64,000 bases of DNA from Actinomadura harenae (GTDB lineage: Bacteria > Actinomycetota > Actinomycetes > Streptosporangiales > Streptosporangiaceae), in contig NZ_RFFG01000035.1 of the NCBI RefSeq assembly GCF_003696215.1, forward strand, positions 1 through 64,000, written 5' to 3'. How positions within the stretch are numbered: position 1 is the stretch's first letter; each line of letters begins with the position of its first letter. Below, one piece after another: positions 33,440-41,780 of the stretch. Position numbers and translations under genes: made by a program. The notes beneath the pieces were generated by a model, which was not told the origin of the DNA, did no database searches, and was given only the letters and a program-made list of their open reading frames with translations.

Positions 33440-35085
33440 ACGCCCTCACCCTCAAGGCCCTGACCATCGACGTCCCCGGCCGCCGGGTCGTGGACGGCCT
33501 GGACCTCACGGTCCCGCGCGGCCGGGTCGTCGCGCTGGCGGGACCGTCCGGCAGCGGGAAGTCCCTGACCGCGCGGTCCGTCGTCGGCCTGAACCGCGAG
33601 GGCGTGCGGGCCGGCGGGGCGATCATGCTCGGCGAGACCGACCTGCTGACCCTGCCGGAGCGCGAGCTGCGGGCCGTCCGGGGCCGCCGCGTCGGCTACG
33701 CCTTCCAGGACGCCGTCGCCAGCCTCAACCCCACGATCACGATCGGACGCCACCTCACCGAGACCGTCCGCGCCCATCGCGCGGCGGCCGACGGACGCGA
33801 CGCGCTCCGCCGCTGCGGCCTGGACCCCGACGCCGTCTGGCACGCGCGCCCGTACGAGCTGTCCGGCGGGCAGGCGCAGCGCGCCGCGCTGGCGCTGGCG
33901 ACCGTCCTCGGCCCGGACCTGCTGATCGCGGACGAGGTCACCACCGCGCTCGACCCGGTCACGCAGGCCGAGGTGCTGGACGCCGTCCGCGCCCAGGCCC
34001 GCGACGAGGACCGCGCCGTCCTGCTGATCACGCACGACCTCGCCGTCGCGGCCCGCTGGGCCGACGAGATCGCCGTGATCACCGAGGGGCGCGTCGTCGA
34101 ACAGGGGCCGCCCGGGACCGTCCTCGGCGAGCCGCGCCACCCCTTCACCCGGGCCCTGGCCTCCGCCGCCCGGCTGGAGCCGTCCGCGCGGGAACCGGGG
34201 GAGCGCGGGGAGACGGCGGTGTCGCTGCGCGGCGTCCGGCGGGTGCTGGGCGGACGCGCCCGGACGACGGTAGCGCTCGACGGGGTCGACCTCGACGTCC
34301 GGGAGGGCGAGGCCGTCGCGGTCGTCGGACGCAGCGGTTCCGGGAAGTCCACGCTGGTCGGGGTGCTCGCCGCGCTCGACCGTCCCCAGGACGGCCGGGT
34401 CCTCGCCGGCGGCCCGGACGCGCGGGCCCGGAACGCGAGATCGCTGCGCGGCCCGGACGTGCGGTCGCTGGGCGGCCCGGACGCGAGATCGCTGCGCGGC
34501 TCGGACGTGTGGGCGCTGCGCGGCTCGGACGTGTGGTCGCTGCGCGACCGGGACCGGCGCGCCCTGCGCCGCCGCACCGGCCTGGTCTTCCAGGACGCCC
34601 TCGCCTCCTTCGACCCGCGCCACACCGTCCGGCAGGTGATCGCCGAGGCCGGGGCGACCGCCGCCGACGTGGACGCGCTGCTCACGCGTGTCGGGCTCGA
34701 CCCGGCGCTCGCCGGGCGCATGCCGAGGACGCTGTCGGGCGGGGAGCGGCAGCGGGTCGCGCTGGCGCGCGCGCTCGCGTCCCGGCCGCGCGTCCTGCTC
34801 GCGGACGAGCCGACCACCGGCCTCGACGTGATCGCCCAGGAACGCGTCCTCGCGCTGCTCGACGAGCTGCGCCGGGACGAGGGCCTCGCGATCGTGTTCG
34901 TCACCCACGACCTGCGGGTGGCGCGCCGCGTCGCCGACCGGGTCGTCGTCCTGGCCGGGGGCCGCGTCGTGGACGATCTTCCCGCCGCCGCCCTTGACTC
35001 CGCCGCCCTCGACTCCGGCGCGGTGTCCCCCGAGACGGCCGCCCTGCTGGCGTCCACCCCGTCCCTCCGCCTGCCGACCTCCTAG
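33436..35085 (+). CDS. Fused double ATPase of the nickel/peptide transporter
   Basis: A 549-residue protein with two complete ABC ATPase domains, replacing the usual separate NikD and NikE. Domain 1: Walker A GPSGSGKS (36-43), Q-loop AFQDAVASLNP, signature LSGGQAQR, Walker B DLLIADEVTTALD. Domain 2: Walker A GRSGSGKS, Q-loop VFQDALASFDP, signature LSGGERQR, Walker B VLLADEPTTGLD. All catalytic motifs are intact in both. Domain 2 has an unusual insert of five 8-residue repeats between Walker A and the Q-loop. GTG overlaps the permease stop. Confidence 0.9.
   Translation: MNALTLKALTIDVPGRRVVDGLDLTVPRGRVVALAGPSGSGKSLTARSVVGLNREGVRAGGAIMLGETDLLTLPERELRAVRGRRVGYAFQDAVASLNPTITIGRHLTETVRAHRAAADGRDALRRCGLDPDAVWHARPYELSGGQAQRAALALATVLGPDLLIADEVTTALDPVTQAEVLDAVRAQARDEDRAVLLITHDLAVAARWADEIAVITEGRVVEQGPPGTVLGEPRHPFTRALASAARLEPSAREPGERGETAVSLRGVRRVLGGRARTTVALDGVDLDVREGEAVAVVGRSGSGKSTLVGVLAALDRPQDGRVLAGGPDARARNARSLRGPDVRSLGGPDARSLRGSDVWALRGSDVWSLRDRDRRALRRRTGLVFQDALASFDPRHTVRQVIAEAGATAADVDALLTRVGLDPALAGRMPRTLSGGERQRVALARALASRPRVLLADEPTTGLDVIAQERVLALLDELRRDEGLAIVFVTHDLRVARRVADRVVVLAGGRVVDDLPAAALDSAALDSGAVSPETAALLASTPSLRLPTS
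34441..34560 (+). repeat. Five in-frame 24-bp repeats within the second ATPase domain
   Basis: Units begin at 34441, 34465, 34489, 34513 and 34537 and encode SLRGPDVR, SLGGPDAR, SLRGSDVW, ALRGSDVW and SLRDRDRR. Units 3 and 4 are nearly identical in DNA, so expansion is recent. The extra residues would sit on the surface between Walker A and the Q-loop. Confidence 0.9.
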
Positions 35086-35132
35086 CTCCCGGGGCCGCCC
35101 GAACCGGCCGCACCGCCCACGGACCGGCGGGG

Positions 35133-35573
35133 TCAGGCCTTGGCGCCGATGGTCTCGATGGCGGTGACGAGGGGCTTGAGTTCGGGGAGGTCGGCGGCGC
35201 CCGCGAGGGCCTCGGCCAGGGCGGCGTTGTGGGTCGGGGTGGCGTCGTGCATGAGGGCGCGGCCCTCGTCGGTGGCCTCGGCGCAGATCCCGCGGCGGTC
35301 CGTGGGGGACAGGACGCGCCGGACCAGCCCGCGTTCCTCCAGGCGCGCGACCAGGCGGGTCGTGGCGCTCTGGCTGAGGACGAGGACGTCGGCGAGCTGC
35401 TGCATGCGGACGTTCCGCGCCTCCGGCTTGGACAGGTGGTGCAGGGCGCAGAACTCGTTCACGGCGAGGTCGTGCTCGCGCTGGAGGGCGCGTTCGATCT
35501 CGTCCTCGATGCGGGTGTGCAGGGCGGCCAGGGTCCGCCAGCCTCCGGCCCGTGTCGCATCGTCCTGTGACAT
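35133..35573 (-). CDS. MarR-family transcriptional regulator
   Basis: A 146-residue winged-helix repressor. The DNA-binding part reads MQQLADVLVLSQSATTRLVARLEERGLVRRV, followed by the wing SPTDRRGICAEATDEGR. The N- and C-terminal helices for dimer formation are present. It is divergent from the MFS efflux gene at 35709, and the 136-base gap contains a long inverted repeat that it probably binds. Expected to repress both genes and to be released by a small ligand, perhaps the pump substrate. Confidence 0.9.
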   Translation of the reverse strand: MSQDDATRAGGWRTLAALHTRIEDEIERALQREHDLAVNEFCALHHLSKPEARNVRMQQLADVLVLSQSATTRLVARLEERGLVRRVLSPTDRRGICAEATDEGRALMHDATPTHNAALAEALAGAADLPELKPLVTAIETIGAKA

Positions 35574-35605
35574 GGCTCACCTCTCCCGCGGTTGACTCCC
35601 ACTGC

Positions 35606-35651
35606 TTGCACGCGCATATAGTCGGCGTGTGCATATAACAAGCGCGTGCAA
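35606..35651. promoter_or_regulatory. Operator between marR-type gene and MFS pump
   Basis: TTGCACGCGC and GCGCGTGCAA form a perfect 10-bp inverted repeat with a 26-base centre. The centre has two CATATA stretches that look like -10 elements for the two directions. Binding there would shut off both divergent promoters. Confidence 0.75.
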
Positions 35652-35708
35652 CTAATGCTTCCGCCTGTTACCCGCGTACGCCTCTCAGTCTAACCGGAGG
35701 AATCCGAC

Positions 35709-36911
35709 ATGCCCCTCGCCCTCCTGGCGCTCGCCATCAGCGCCTTCGGGATCGGCACCACCGAGTTCTCCCCGAACGGCCTGCTGCCGGACCTGGCCCG
35801 CGACTTCCACACCTCGATCCCCACGGCCGCCCTCCTGGTCTCCGGATACGCGTTCGGCGTCGTCGTCGGCGCGCCGCTCCTCACCGCGCTCGGCGCCCGG
35901 CTGCCGCGCAAGGGGATGCTGCTCACCCTGATGGGCCTGTTCATCGCCGGGAACGTCCTGTCGGCCGTCGCGCCGACCTACGGCGTCCTCATGGCCGGGC
36001 GGATCCTCGCCGCCTTCTCGCACGGCGCCTACTTCGGCGTCGGCGCCGTCGTCGCCGCCGACCTGGTCAAGCCCGAGAAGCGGGCCGGCGCGATCGCGCT
36101 CATGTTCAGCGGCCTCACCATCGCGAACGTCCTCGGCGTCCCGGCCGGGGCCTGGCTCGGACAGCAGTACGGCTGGCGGATGACCTTCTGGGCGATCGCC
36201 GTCGTCGGCGTGATCGGCCTGATCGGCGTCGCCGCGCTCGTCCCGCGGACGCCGCGTCCGGGGGCCGGACTGCGCCGCGAGCTGGCCGCCTTCCGCAACC
36301 CGCAGGTCTGGCTCGCGCTCGGCATGGCCGTCCTCGGCTGGGCGCCGGTGTTCACCGTCTACACCTACATCTCGTCCACGATGACCGACGTCGCCGGGTT
36401 CGGCACGGGCGCGGTGCCCGTCGTCATGATCCTGTTCGGGCTCGGCGTGTTCGCCGGGAACATCCTCGGCGGACGGTTCGCCGACCGCGCCATGTTCCCC
36501 GCCCTGTTCGCGACGATCGGCGCGACCGCCGCGCTGGCCTTCCTGTTCGTCCCGGCCGCGCACACCAAGGCGACCCTCGTCGTCGGGATCCTGCTGCTCG
36601 GCGCCGCCGGATTCTCGACCGTCGCGCCGCTCCAGCTCCGCGTCCTGGACGTCGCGAAGGGCGCGCCGACCATGGCGTCCGCCGCGAACATCGCCGCCTT
36701 CAACCTCGGCAACACGATCGGCCCGTTCCTCGCGGGGATCACGATCGACGCCGGGTTCGGCTACACCTCGACGGGCTGGGTCGGCGGGCTGCTCGGTGTC
36801 GGCGGGTTCGCGTTCGTCGTCGTCTCCGCCCTCCTCCACCGCCGGACGGACGGACGCCGCGCCCCCGCCTCCGTGATCGTCACGGGAGCGTCCGAGCGGC
36901 AGCCGGCCTGA
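35709..36911 (+). CDS. MFS transporter (AraJ/arabinose-efflux or chloramphenicol-type)
   Basis: A 400-residue major facilitator with twelve predicted helices. The start, PLALLALAISAFGIGTTEF, is typical of the AraJ/CmlA-like drug efflux group, and the helix 4-5 region (AGRILAAFSHGAYFGVGAVV) carries the group motif. Loop 2-3 reads GARLPRKGMLL. CGGAGG lies before the ATG. With the divergent MarR gene and shared operator it is a standard inducible efflux unit; substrate unknown. Confidence 0.88.
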   Translation: MPLALLALAISAFGIGTTEFSPNGLLPDLARDFHTSIPTAALLVSGYAFGVVVGAPLLTALGARLPRKGMLLTLMGLFIAGNVLSAVAPTYGVLMAGRILAAFSHGAYFGVGAVVAADLVKPEKRAGAIALMFSGLTIANVLGVPAGAWLGQQYGWRMTFWAIAVVGVIGLIGVAALVPRTPRPGAGLRRELAAFRNPQVWLALGMAVLGWAPVFTVYTYISSTMTDVAGFGTGAVPVVMILFGLGVFAGNILGGRFADRAMFPALFATIGATAALAFLFVPAAHTKATLVVGILLLGAAGFSTVAPLQLRVLDVAKGAPTMASAANIAAFNLGNTIGPFLAGITIDAGFGYTSTGWVGGLLGVGGFAFVVVSALLHRRTDGRRAPASVIVTGASERQPA

Positions 36912-36983
36912 CCGGCCGCGCCGGCGGGTCCGCCGGGCGAAACCGGTTGGCCGGACGATTCGGGCGAAGCGTAATCTCCGCTC

Positions 36984-37619
36984 ATGGTGTCCCCCGAACG
37001 TCTGCTGGCCTTCTGCGCGATGGCCACAGTGATCATCCTCGTCCCCGGGCCGTCCGTGCTGTTCGTGGTCGGGCGCGCGCTCGCCCACGGCCGCCGGACG
37101 GCCCTCACCAGCGTCATCGGCAACGAGGCCGGCGCCCTCCTGCTCTCCGTCGCCGTGGCGTTCGGCGTCGGCTCGCTCGTCGCCGAGTCGGCGCTGCTCT
37201 TCACGACGATCAAGCTGGTCGGCGCCGCCTACCTCGTCTACCTGGGCGTCCAGGCGCTGCGGCAGCGGCGCAAGCTCAGCGAGGCGCTCGCCACGACCGA
37301 CGGCTCCGCCGGACGCCGCGCCTTCTGGCAGGGCCTGGTCGTCGGCGTGACGAACCCGAAGACCAGCGTGTTCTTCGCCGCCGTCCTGCCCCAGTTCGTG
37401 GACCGGGGCGCCGGGCACGTCCCGCTCCAGATGGCCCTGTTCGGACTGATCTTCTGCGCGATCGCGCTCGTCCTCGACAGCGCGTGGGGCCTGGCCGCCG
37501 CGTCCGCGCGCACCTGGCTCGCCCGCTCCCCGCGCCGCCTCGCCGCCATCGGCGGGACGGGCGGGCTCATGATGATCGGCCTCGGCGTGGCCATCGCCGG
37601 GACCGGCCGCAAAGACTGA
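36984..37619 (+). CDS. LysE-family amino-acid exporter
   Basis: A 211-residue membrane protein with about six hydrophobic segments. VIILVPGPSVLFVVGRALAHG near the N-terminus contains the PGP signature of the LysE/RhtB family, and GVTNPKTSVFFAAVLPQFVD is the second conserved element. Typical substrates are amino acids or related metabolites. It follows the MFS gene by 72 bases with its own ATG; a ribosome site is not strong. Confidence 0.9.
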   Translation: MVSPERLLAFCAMATVIILVPGPSVLFVVGRALAHGRRTALTSVIGNEAGALLLSVAVAFGVGSLVAESALLFTTIKLVGAAYLVYLGVQALRQRRKLSEALATTDGSAGRRAFWQGLVVGVTNPKTSVFFAAVLPQFVDRGAGHVPLQMALFGLIFCAIALVLDSAWGLAAASARTWLARSPRRLAAIGGTGGLMMIGLGVAIAGTGRKD

Positions 37620-37701
37620 GGAAAATCTCCCGGCCGGATGTAGAGGACCCCCGGACGGCTCCGACTCCAGGGTGAAGGCACCCGAGAGAAGGAGCACCAC
37701 G

Positions 37702-38265
37702 ATGCGGAAGCTGTCCTACTACATCCACACCAGCGCCGACGGCTTCGTCGAGGGCCCGAAGGGCGAGTTCGACTGGCCGGTCATGGGCCCGGAGCTGTCG
37801 GACCACTCCTTCGCCCTCGACGAGGAGAACGACATCACCCTCTACGGCCGCGTGACCTGGGAGATGATGGCGTCGTGGTGGCCGGACGCCGAGTCCAGGT
37901 CCGACCACCCGCACGTCGTCCGGTACGCGCCCGTCTGGCGCGCGTCCCGCAAGATGGTCATCTCCCGGACGCTCGACAGCGCCGAATGGGCCGAGAAGGT
38001 CATCGGAGCCGACCTCGGCGCGCAGGTCCGCGAGCTGAAGGAGCAGGACGGCAAGGGCCTGCTCCTCATGGGCGGCGCCCGCGCCGCGACCTCGCTCGCC
38101 CGGCTGGGCCTGATCGACGAGGTCGCGATCAGCGTCCACCCGGTCGTCCTCGGCGGGGGCGTGTCCCTGTTCCCCGGCCTGGACCGGCGGCTCGGCCTGC
38201 GCCTCATCGAGACCCGCACCTTCGACGAGGGCGTCGTCATGAACCGCTACGCGGTGACGTCCTGA
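37702..38265 (+). CDS. Dihydrofolate-reductase-family protein (RibD C-terminal domain)
   Basis: A 187-residue protein with the DHFR-like fold seen in RibD C-terminal domains. Key parts are YYIHTSADGFVEGPKGEFDW, the cofactor-binding LYGRVTWEMMASWWP, VISRTLDSAEW and GLLLMGGARAATSLARLGLIDE. Probably NADPH-dependent, but substrates of this stand-alone group are unknown. GAAGGAG precedes the ATG at 37702. Its last 19 bases overlap, tail to tail, the 3' end of the minus-strand MFS gene. Confidence 0.85.
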   Translation: MRKLSYYIHTSADGFVEGPKGEFDWPVMGPELSDHSFALDEENDITLYGRVTWEMMASWWPDAESRSDHPHVVRYAPVWRASRKMVISRTLDSAEWAEKVIGADLGAQVRELKEQDGKGLLLMGGARAATSLARLGLIDEVAISVHPVVLGGGVSLFPGLDRRLGLRLIETRTFDEGVVMNRYAVTS

Positions 38266-39647
38266 CCCGTCCGGACGACGGCCGCGGGCCGCCGGTCGCG
38301 GCGGGACCGGACGAGGAGGAGGACGCTCGCGGCGGCGACCAGCGCGAGCGTCCCCGCCGTCGCGTACGCGGCGGACAGCCCGGCGGCGAACCCCGCCGCG
38401 TCGTGCGAGACGGCCGGGTCGCCCGGCACCCGCGCGCGGAACACCGCGCCGAGCACGGCGACGCCGAGCGCGTACCCGAGCTGCCGCAGCGCCCCGACCG
38501 CCCCGGACGCCATCCCGCCCCGCTCCGCCGGGACGGCCGCGACCGCCGCCGCCGTCACGTTCGGCAGCGCCAGACCGGCCCCGGCCCCGGTCAACACCAG
38601 GCCCGGGACGAGATCCGCCCAGCCCGAGTCCGCCGTGAGGAACGCCTGCGCCAGCCCGCCGGCCCCGATCAGCGCGAGCCCGCCGCCGACCGTCCAGCGC
38701 GGTGAGACGCCATGGAGCAGACGCCCCGCCACCAGGGACGTCGCGAACGCCACGGCGGGCAGCGGCAGGATCGCCAGGCCCGCCTCCATCGGCGACAACC
38801 CGAGCACCGCCCGCAGCCACAGCGACGTGTTCACCAGCGTCGCGAACGCCGTCCCCGACATCGCCAGCGACCCGATCATCACCCCGACGAACCCCGGACG
38901 CCGGAACAGCCCCAGGTCGAGCGTCGGATACGCCGTCCGCCGCTGGACGCCCGCGAACCCCGCGAACGCCACCGCCGCGACCGCGACCGAGACCCACAGG
39001 AGGACGCCGCCGCGCGTCAGCCCGTACGTGAGGACGCCCGCCGCGACCGCGAACAGCACGATGCCCGGAACGTCCAGCCGCCGCGCGGCCGGATTCCGCG
39101 ACTCGCGCACCCGCCGCAGCGTCACCGCGATCGCGACCGCGCTGACCGGCAGGTTCACCAGGAAGATCCAGCGCCAGCCCAGATGCTGCGTCAGCACCCC
39201 GCCCAGGATCGGCCCGACCCCGGACGCCGCGCCCGACACCGCCCCCCACACGCCGAAGGCCACGGCGCGGTCCCGCCCCTCGTACGACGCGGCGATCAGC
39301 GCGACCGTCGTCGCGAACATCGCCGCCGCGCCCACCCCCTGCGCCGCCCGCGCCGCGACGAGCGTCGCCGCGTCCGGCGCGAGCCCGCTGACCAGCGAGG
39401 ACGCCGCGAACGTCACCAGCCCCGCCACGTACAGCCGCCGCCGTCCGATCCGGTCGGCGAGCGTCCCCGCGCCCATCAGCAGCGCCGCGAGCGTGAGCGC
39501 GTAGACGTCCATCACCCACTGCAACGCCCCGAACGTCGTCCCGAGCCCGCGTGCCATGTCGGGCAGCGCCACCGTCACGATGTTCACGTCCACCAGCAGC
39601 ATGAACGCACCGAGGCACACCGCCGTCAGCGGTCCCCACCTGCCCAT
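38247..39647 (-). CDS. MFS multidrug transporter, 14-helix type
   Basis: A 466-residue major facilitator of the DHA2 (EmrB/QacA) group. Marks are LTAVCLGAFMLLVDVNIVTVALPDM (motif D1, in parts), the loop GTLADRIGRRRLYVAG (motif A), RAAQGVGAAAMFATTVALIA (motif B) and GPILGGVLTQHLGWRWIFLVN (motif C), a hallmark of drug exporters. The ATG at 39647 fits the family start; an upstream opening is the regulator's leader. An operator palindrome lies 15 bases upstream, next to the divergent Lrp-type gene. Confidence 0.9.
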   Translation of the reverse strand: MGRWGPLTAVCLGAFMLLVDVNIVTVALPDMARGLGTTFGALQWVMDVYALTLAALLMGAGTLADRIGRRRLYVAGLVTFAASSLVSGLAPDAATLVAARAAQGVGAAAMFATTVALIAASYEGRDRAVAFGVWGAVSGAASGVGPILGGVLTQHLGWRWIFLVNLPVSAVAIAVTLRRVRESRNPAARRLDVPGIVLFAVAAGVLTYGLTRGGVLLWVSVAVAAVAFAGFAGVQRRTAYPTLDLGLFRRPGFVGVMIGSLAMSGTAFATLVNTSLWLRAVLGLSPMEAGLAILPLPAVAFATSLVAGRLLHGVSPRWTVGGGLALIGAGGLAQAFLTADSGWADLVPGLVLTGAGAGLALPNVTAAAVAAVPAERGGMASGAVGALRQLGYALGVAVLGAVFRARVPGDPAVSHDAAGFAAGLSAAYATAGTLALVAAASVLLLVRSRRDRRPAAVVRTGQDVTA

Positions 39648-39661
39648 ATCGGCATCCTTCC

Positions 39662-39685
39662 GAGTCGTTTCGCCTGAAACGACTC
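39662..39685. promoter_or_regulatory. Operator between MFS pump and Lrp-type regulator
   Basis: GAGTCGTTTC and GAAACGACTC form a perfect 10-bp inverted repeat around GCCT. It is 15 bases before the MFS start and 75 before the regulator start, a natural binding site for the divergent Lrp/AsnC protein. Confidence 0.8.
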
Positions 39686-39759
39686 TCGGCCGCCGCCCGC
39701 CGCGATGCGACACGGAACCCGTCTCAAGGACGGATTTCGACATCCCTTACTCTGCCCTG

Positions 39760-40725
39760 GTGGAATCCGACGACCTGGACCGGCAGCTCATCCATGCGCT
39801 GCAACTCGACGCGCGTGCCCCGTTCAGCCGGATCGCCGAGGTCCTCGGCGTCTCCGACCAGACCGTCGCCCGCCGCTACCGCCGCCTCCGCTCGGCGGAC
39901 CTCCTGCGCGTCGTCGCCGTCCCGCCCGCCGGATACCTCGCCCACGGCCGCTGGATCCTCCGCCTTCGCTGCGCCCCCGGCGCCGCCCTCCCCGTCGCCG
40001 AGGCCCTCGCCCGCCGCCCCGACACCGCCTGGGTCCAGCTCGCCTCGGGCGGGACGGAGGTCCAGTGCATCACCCGCGCAGGCACCCCGGGCGAGGCCGA
40101 ACAGCTCCTCCTCGACAGGCTCCCGCGCACGAACCGCATCATGGACGTCACCGCCCACTCCGTCCTGCACGTCTTCTACGGCTCGCCCAGCCCGATCCGC
40201 CTCCTGGACGCCCTGACCCCCGAACAGGCCGCGGCCCTCGACTCCCACCCGGAGTTCCCCGCCGACCCCGAGCACATCCCGCACTGCGCCCCGGACGACC
40301 GTCCCCTCCTGGACGTCCTGGCCCGCGACGGACGCACCGCCCTCCCCGACCTGGCCGCCGCGACCGGCTGGTCCGCGTCCACCGTCCGCCGCCGCGTCGA
40401 CCACCTGCGCGCCCTCGGCGCCCTCCACTTCTACGCCGAGTTCCACCTGCCCCTCGTCGGCCTGAACCACAGCACCCGCCTCTGGATGACCGTCACCCCG
40501 TCCGCCCTGGACGCCGCCGGACGCGCCCTCGCCACCCACCCCGAGGTCGTCTTCGCCGCCGCCACCAGCGGCAACGCCGACCTGTCCGCCACCGTCCTCT
40601 GCCGCGACGCCCACGACCTCTACCGCTACCTCACCGACCGTGCCGCCGCCCTCCCCGGCGTCACCCACGTCGAGACGACCCCGGTCATCCGCAACATCAA
40701 ACGCCTGGGCCGCGCACTGCGCTGA
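39760..40725 (+). CDS. Lrp/AsnC-family regulator, double-HTH type
   Basis: A 321-residue regulator consisting of two Lrp-like halves. The first HTH is LDRQLIHALQLDARAPFSRI then VSDQTVARRYRRLRS; the second is PLLDVLARDGRTALPDLAAA then WSASTVRRRVDHLRA, each followed by an effector-sensing segment. Such pseudo-dimeric forms are common in actinobacteria. The GTG at 39760 is chosen because the HTH begins there; no ribosome site is seen, so the transcript may be leaderless. Likely regulator of the divergent MFS gene through the palindrome at 39662. Confidence 0.88.
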   Translation: MESDDLDRQLIHALQLDARAPFSRIAEVLGVSDQTVARRYRRLRSADLLRVVAVPPAGYLAHGRWILRLRCAPGAALPVAEALARRPDTAWVQLASGGTEVQCITRAGTPGEAEQLLLDRLPRTNRIMDVTAHSVLHVFYGSPSPIRLLDALTPEQAAALDSHPEFPADPEHIPHCAPDDRPLLDVLARDGRTALPDLAAATGWSASTVRRRVDHLRALGALHFYAEFHLPLVGLNHSTRLWMTVTPSALDAAGRALATHPEVVFAAATSGNADLSATVLCRDAHDLYRYLTDRAAALPGVTHVETTPVIRNIKRLGRALR

Positions 40726-40802
40726 GCCGGGTACCGCGCTGAGTAGCGGCCTGAGTAGCCGCGCACTGTGCCACACGCCCGCCCGAGGCGAGTCTTGAGG
40801 AC

Positions 40803-41225
40803 ATGACGACCGAGCCGTTCCGCCGCCGCCCCCTCATGACCACGGTGACCGTCCTGCTTCTCCTTCAGGGCGTGCTCATGTGCCCCCCGGCGATGTTCAT
40901 TCTCGTCATAGGAGCCTTCGACCTCCTGACCGGCTACGGCCCCAAGTCCCTCCACGAGTGGGCCCCCTTCGCTCCCGGTCCCGTTCTGGGCGCGCTCATG
41001 CTGGGAGCGGTGCGCGCCAACACGCGTCTCCCGGCCTGGAGGCACGGATGGATCCGGGGGCTGGGGCTCGAACTGGCGATCTTCGTAACAGGCTGTGTGA
41101 TGTGGTGGCTCCACGACGGGGCCCCGCTCTACTCGCCCATGCTCATCTTCCCGGCGACGTCGGCCCTGGCGGCCGTCGGCGCCTTCGTCTTGCTCTACGA
41201 CCGGGCGACCAGCGGACGCCGATGA
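40803..41225 (+). CDS. Small membrane protein, first of three related genes
   Basis: A 140-residue integral membrane protein with four hydrophobic segments: LLLLQGVLMCPPAMFILVIG, the FAPGPVLGALMLGAV region, LELAIFVTGCVMWWL and FPATSALAAVGAFVLLY. The layout (short cytosolic start, helix pair, loop with charged residues, helix pair) matches the next two genes, pointing to duplication. No enzyme motif. Role unknown. Confidence 0.7.
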   Translation: MTTEPFRRRPLMTTVTVLLLLQGVLMCPPAMFILVIGAFDLLTGYGPKSLHEWAPFAPGPVLGALMLGAVRANTRLPAWRHGWIRGLGLELAIFVTGCVMWWLHDGAPLYSPMLIFPATSALAAVGAFVLLYDRATSGRR

Positions 41226-41357
41226 TGCCGATCTGCTTACCCGTCGTTGTGCGGCGCCCTCTCACCACAGACGGTTCAAGGACGCCTCGGACGTTTGAGT
41301 ACACCGTTGAGTACGCGAGCTCTGGGCGCCCGTCCGCCCCGTCGGGAGTCTGAAGGT

Positions 41358-41780
41358 ATGACGATCGAGACGTACCACCGAGTCCGTGCCCGGGACGGAT
41401 TCGTCGCGGCCCGTGTCCTGCTCGCCCTCCAGGCCGCGATCCTGGCCGTCCCGGTGGCCTATCTCTCGTTCTGGGGTGTCGGAGGCCCCTTCTCCGGCAC
41501 CAGGGACGGCCGCCTCGCGGTCATCCTCCTCATCCCCGCTCTGTTCTTCGGCGCGGTCATCGTCGCCCTCCTGACCTGTGCCGTCCGGCTTTCGGTCCAC
41601 AAGCCCGCCCGTCGCGCGGTGCTTGCGGGGGAAGGGATAGGGGCCGGGGCCTACCTGTTGTGGGACTTCCACGGCGCTTTCTGGCACTCCACGATCTCCT
41701 CGATCTCCTTCCTCGAGTTCGCCGCCATCCCGGCGGCCCTCTACCTGCTCCTGGCCCCGAGCGTTCGGGAGCGGGGATGA
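41358..41780 (+). CDS. Small membrane protein, second of three related genes
   Basis: A 140-residue, four-helix membrane protein: VLLALQAAILAVPVAYLSFW, LIPALFFGAVIVALLTCAV with a conserved KPARR after it, ISFLEFAAIPAALYLLLAPS. GAAGG precedes the ATG at 41358. It shares the order FVAARVLLALQAAILA.../LLTCAVRLSVHKPAR with the third protein's LLFVQAAVLA.../LVTCAVLLPVSKPAR. The stop overlaps the third gene's ATG (ATGA). Function unknown. Confidence 0.75.
   Translation: MTIETYHRVRARDGFVAARVLLALQAAILAVPVAYLSFWGVGGPFSGTRDGRLAVILLIPALFFGAVIVALLTCAVRLSVHKPARRAVLAGEGIGAGAYLLWDFHGAFWHSTISSISFLEFAAIPAALYLLLAPSVRERG

Noticed and set aside
32824..35634. A 936-codon minus-strand frame opposite the ABC operon
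   Set aside because: Shadow of the permease and ATPase genes in high-GC DNA; no protein-like motifs or ribosome site.
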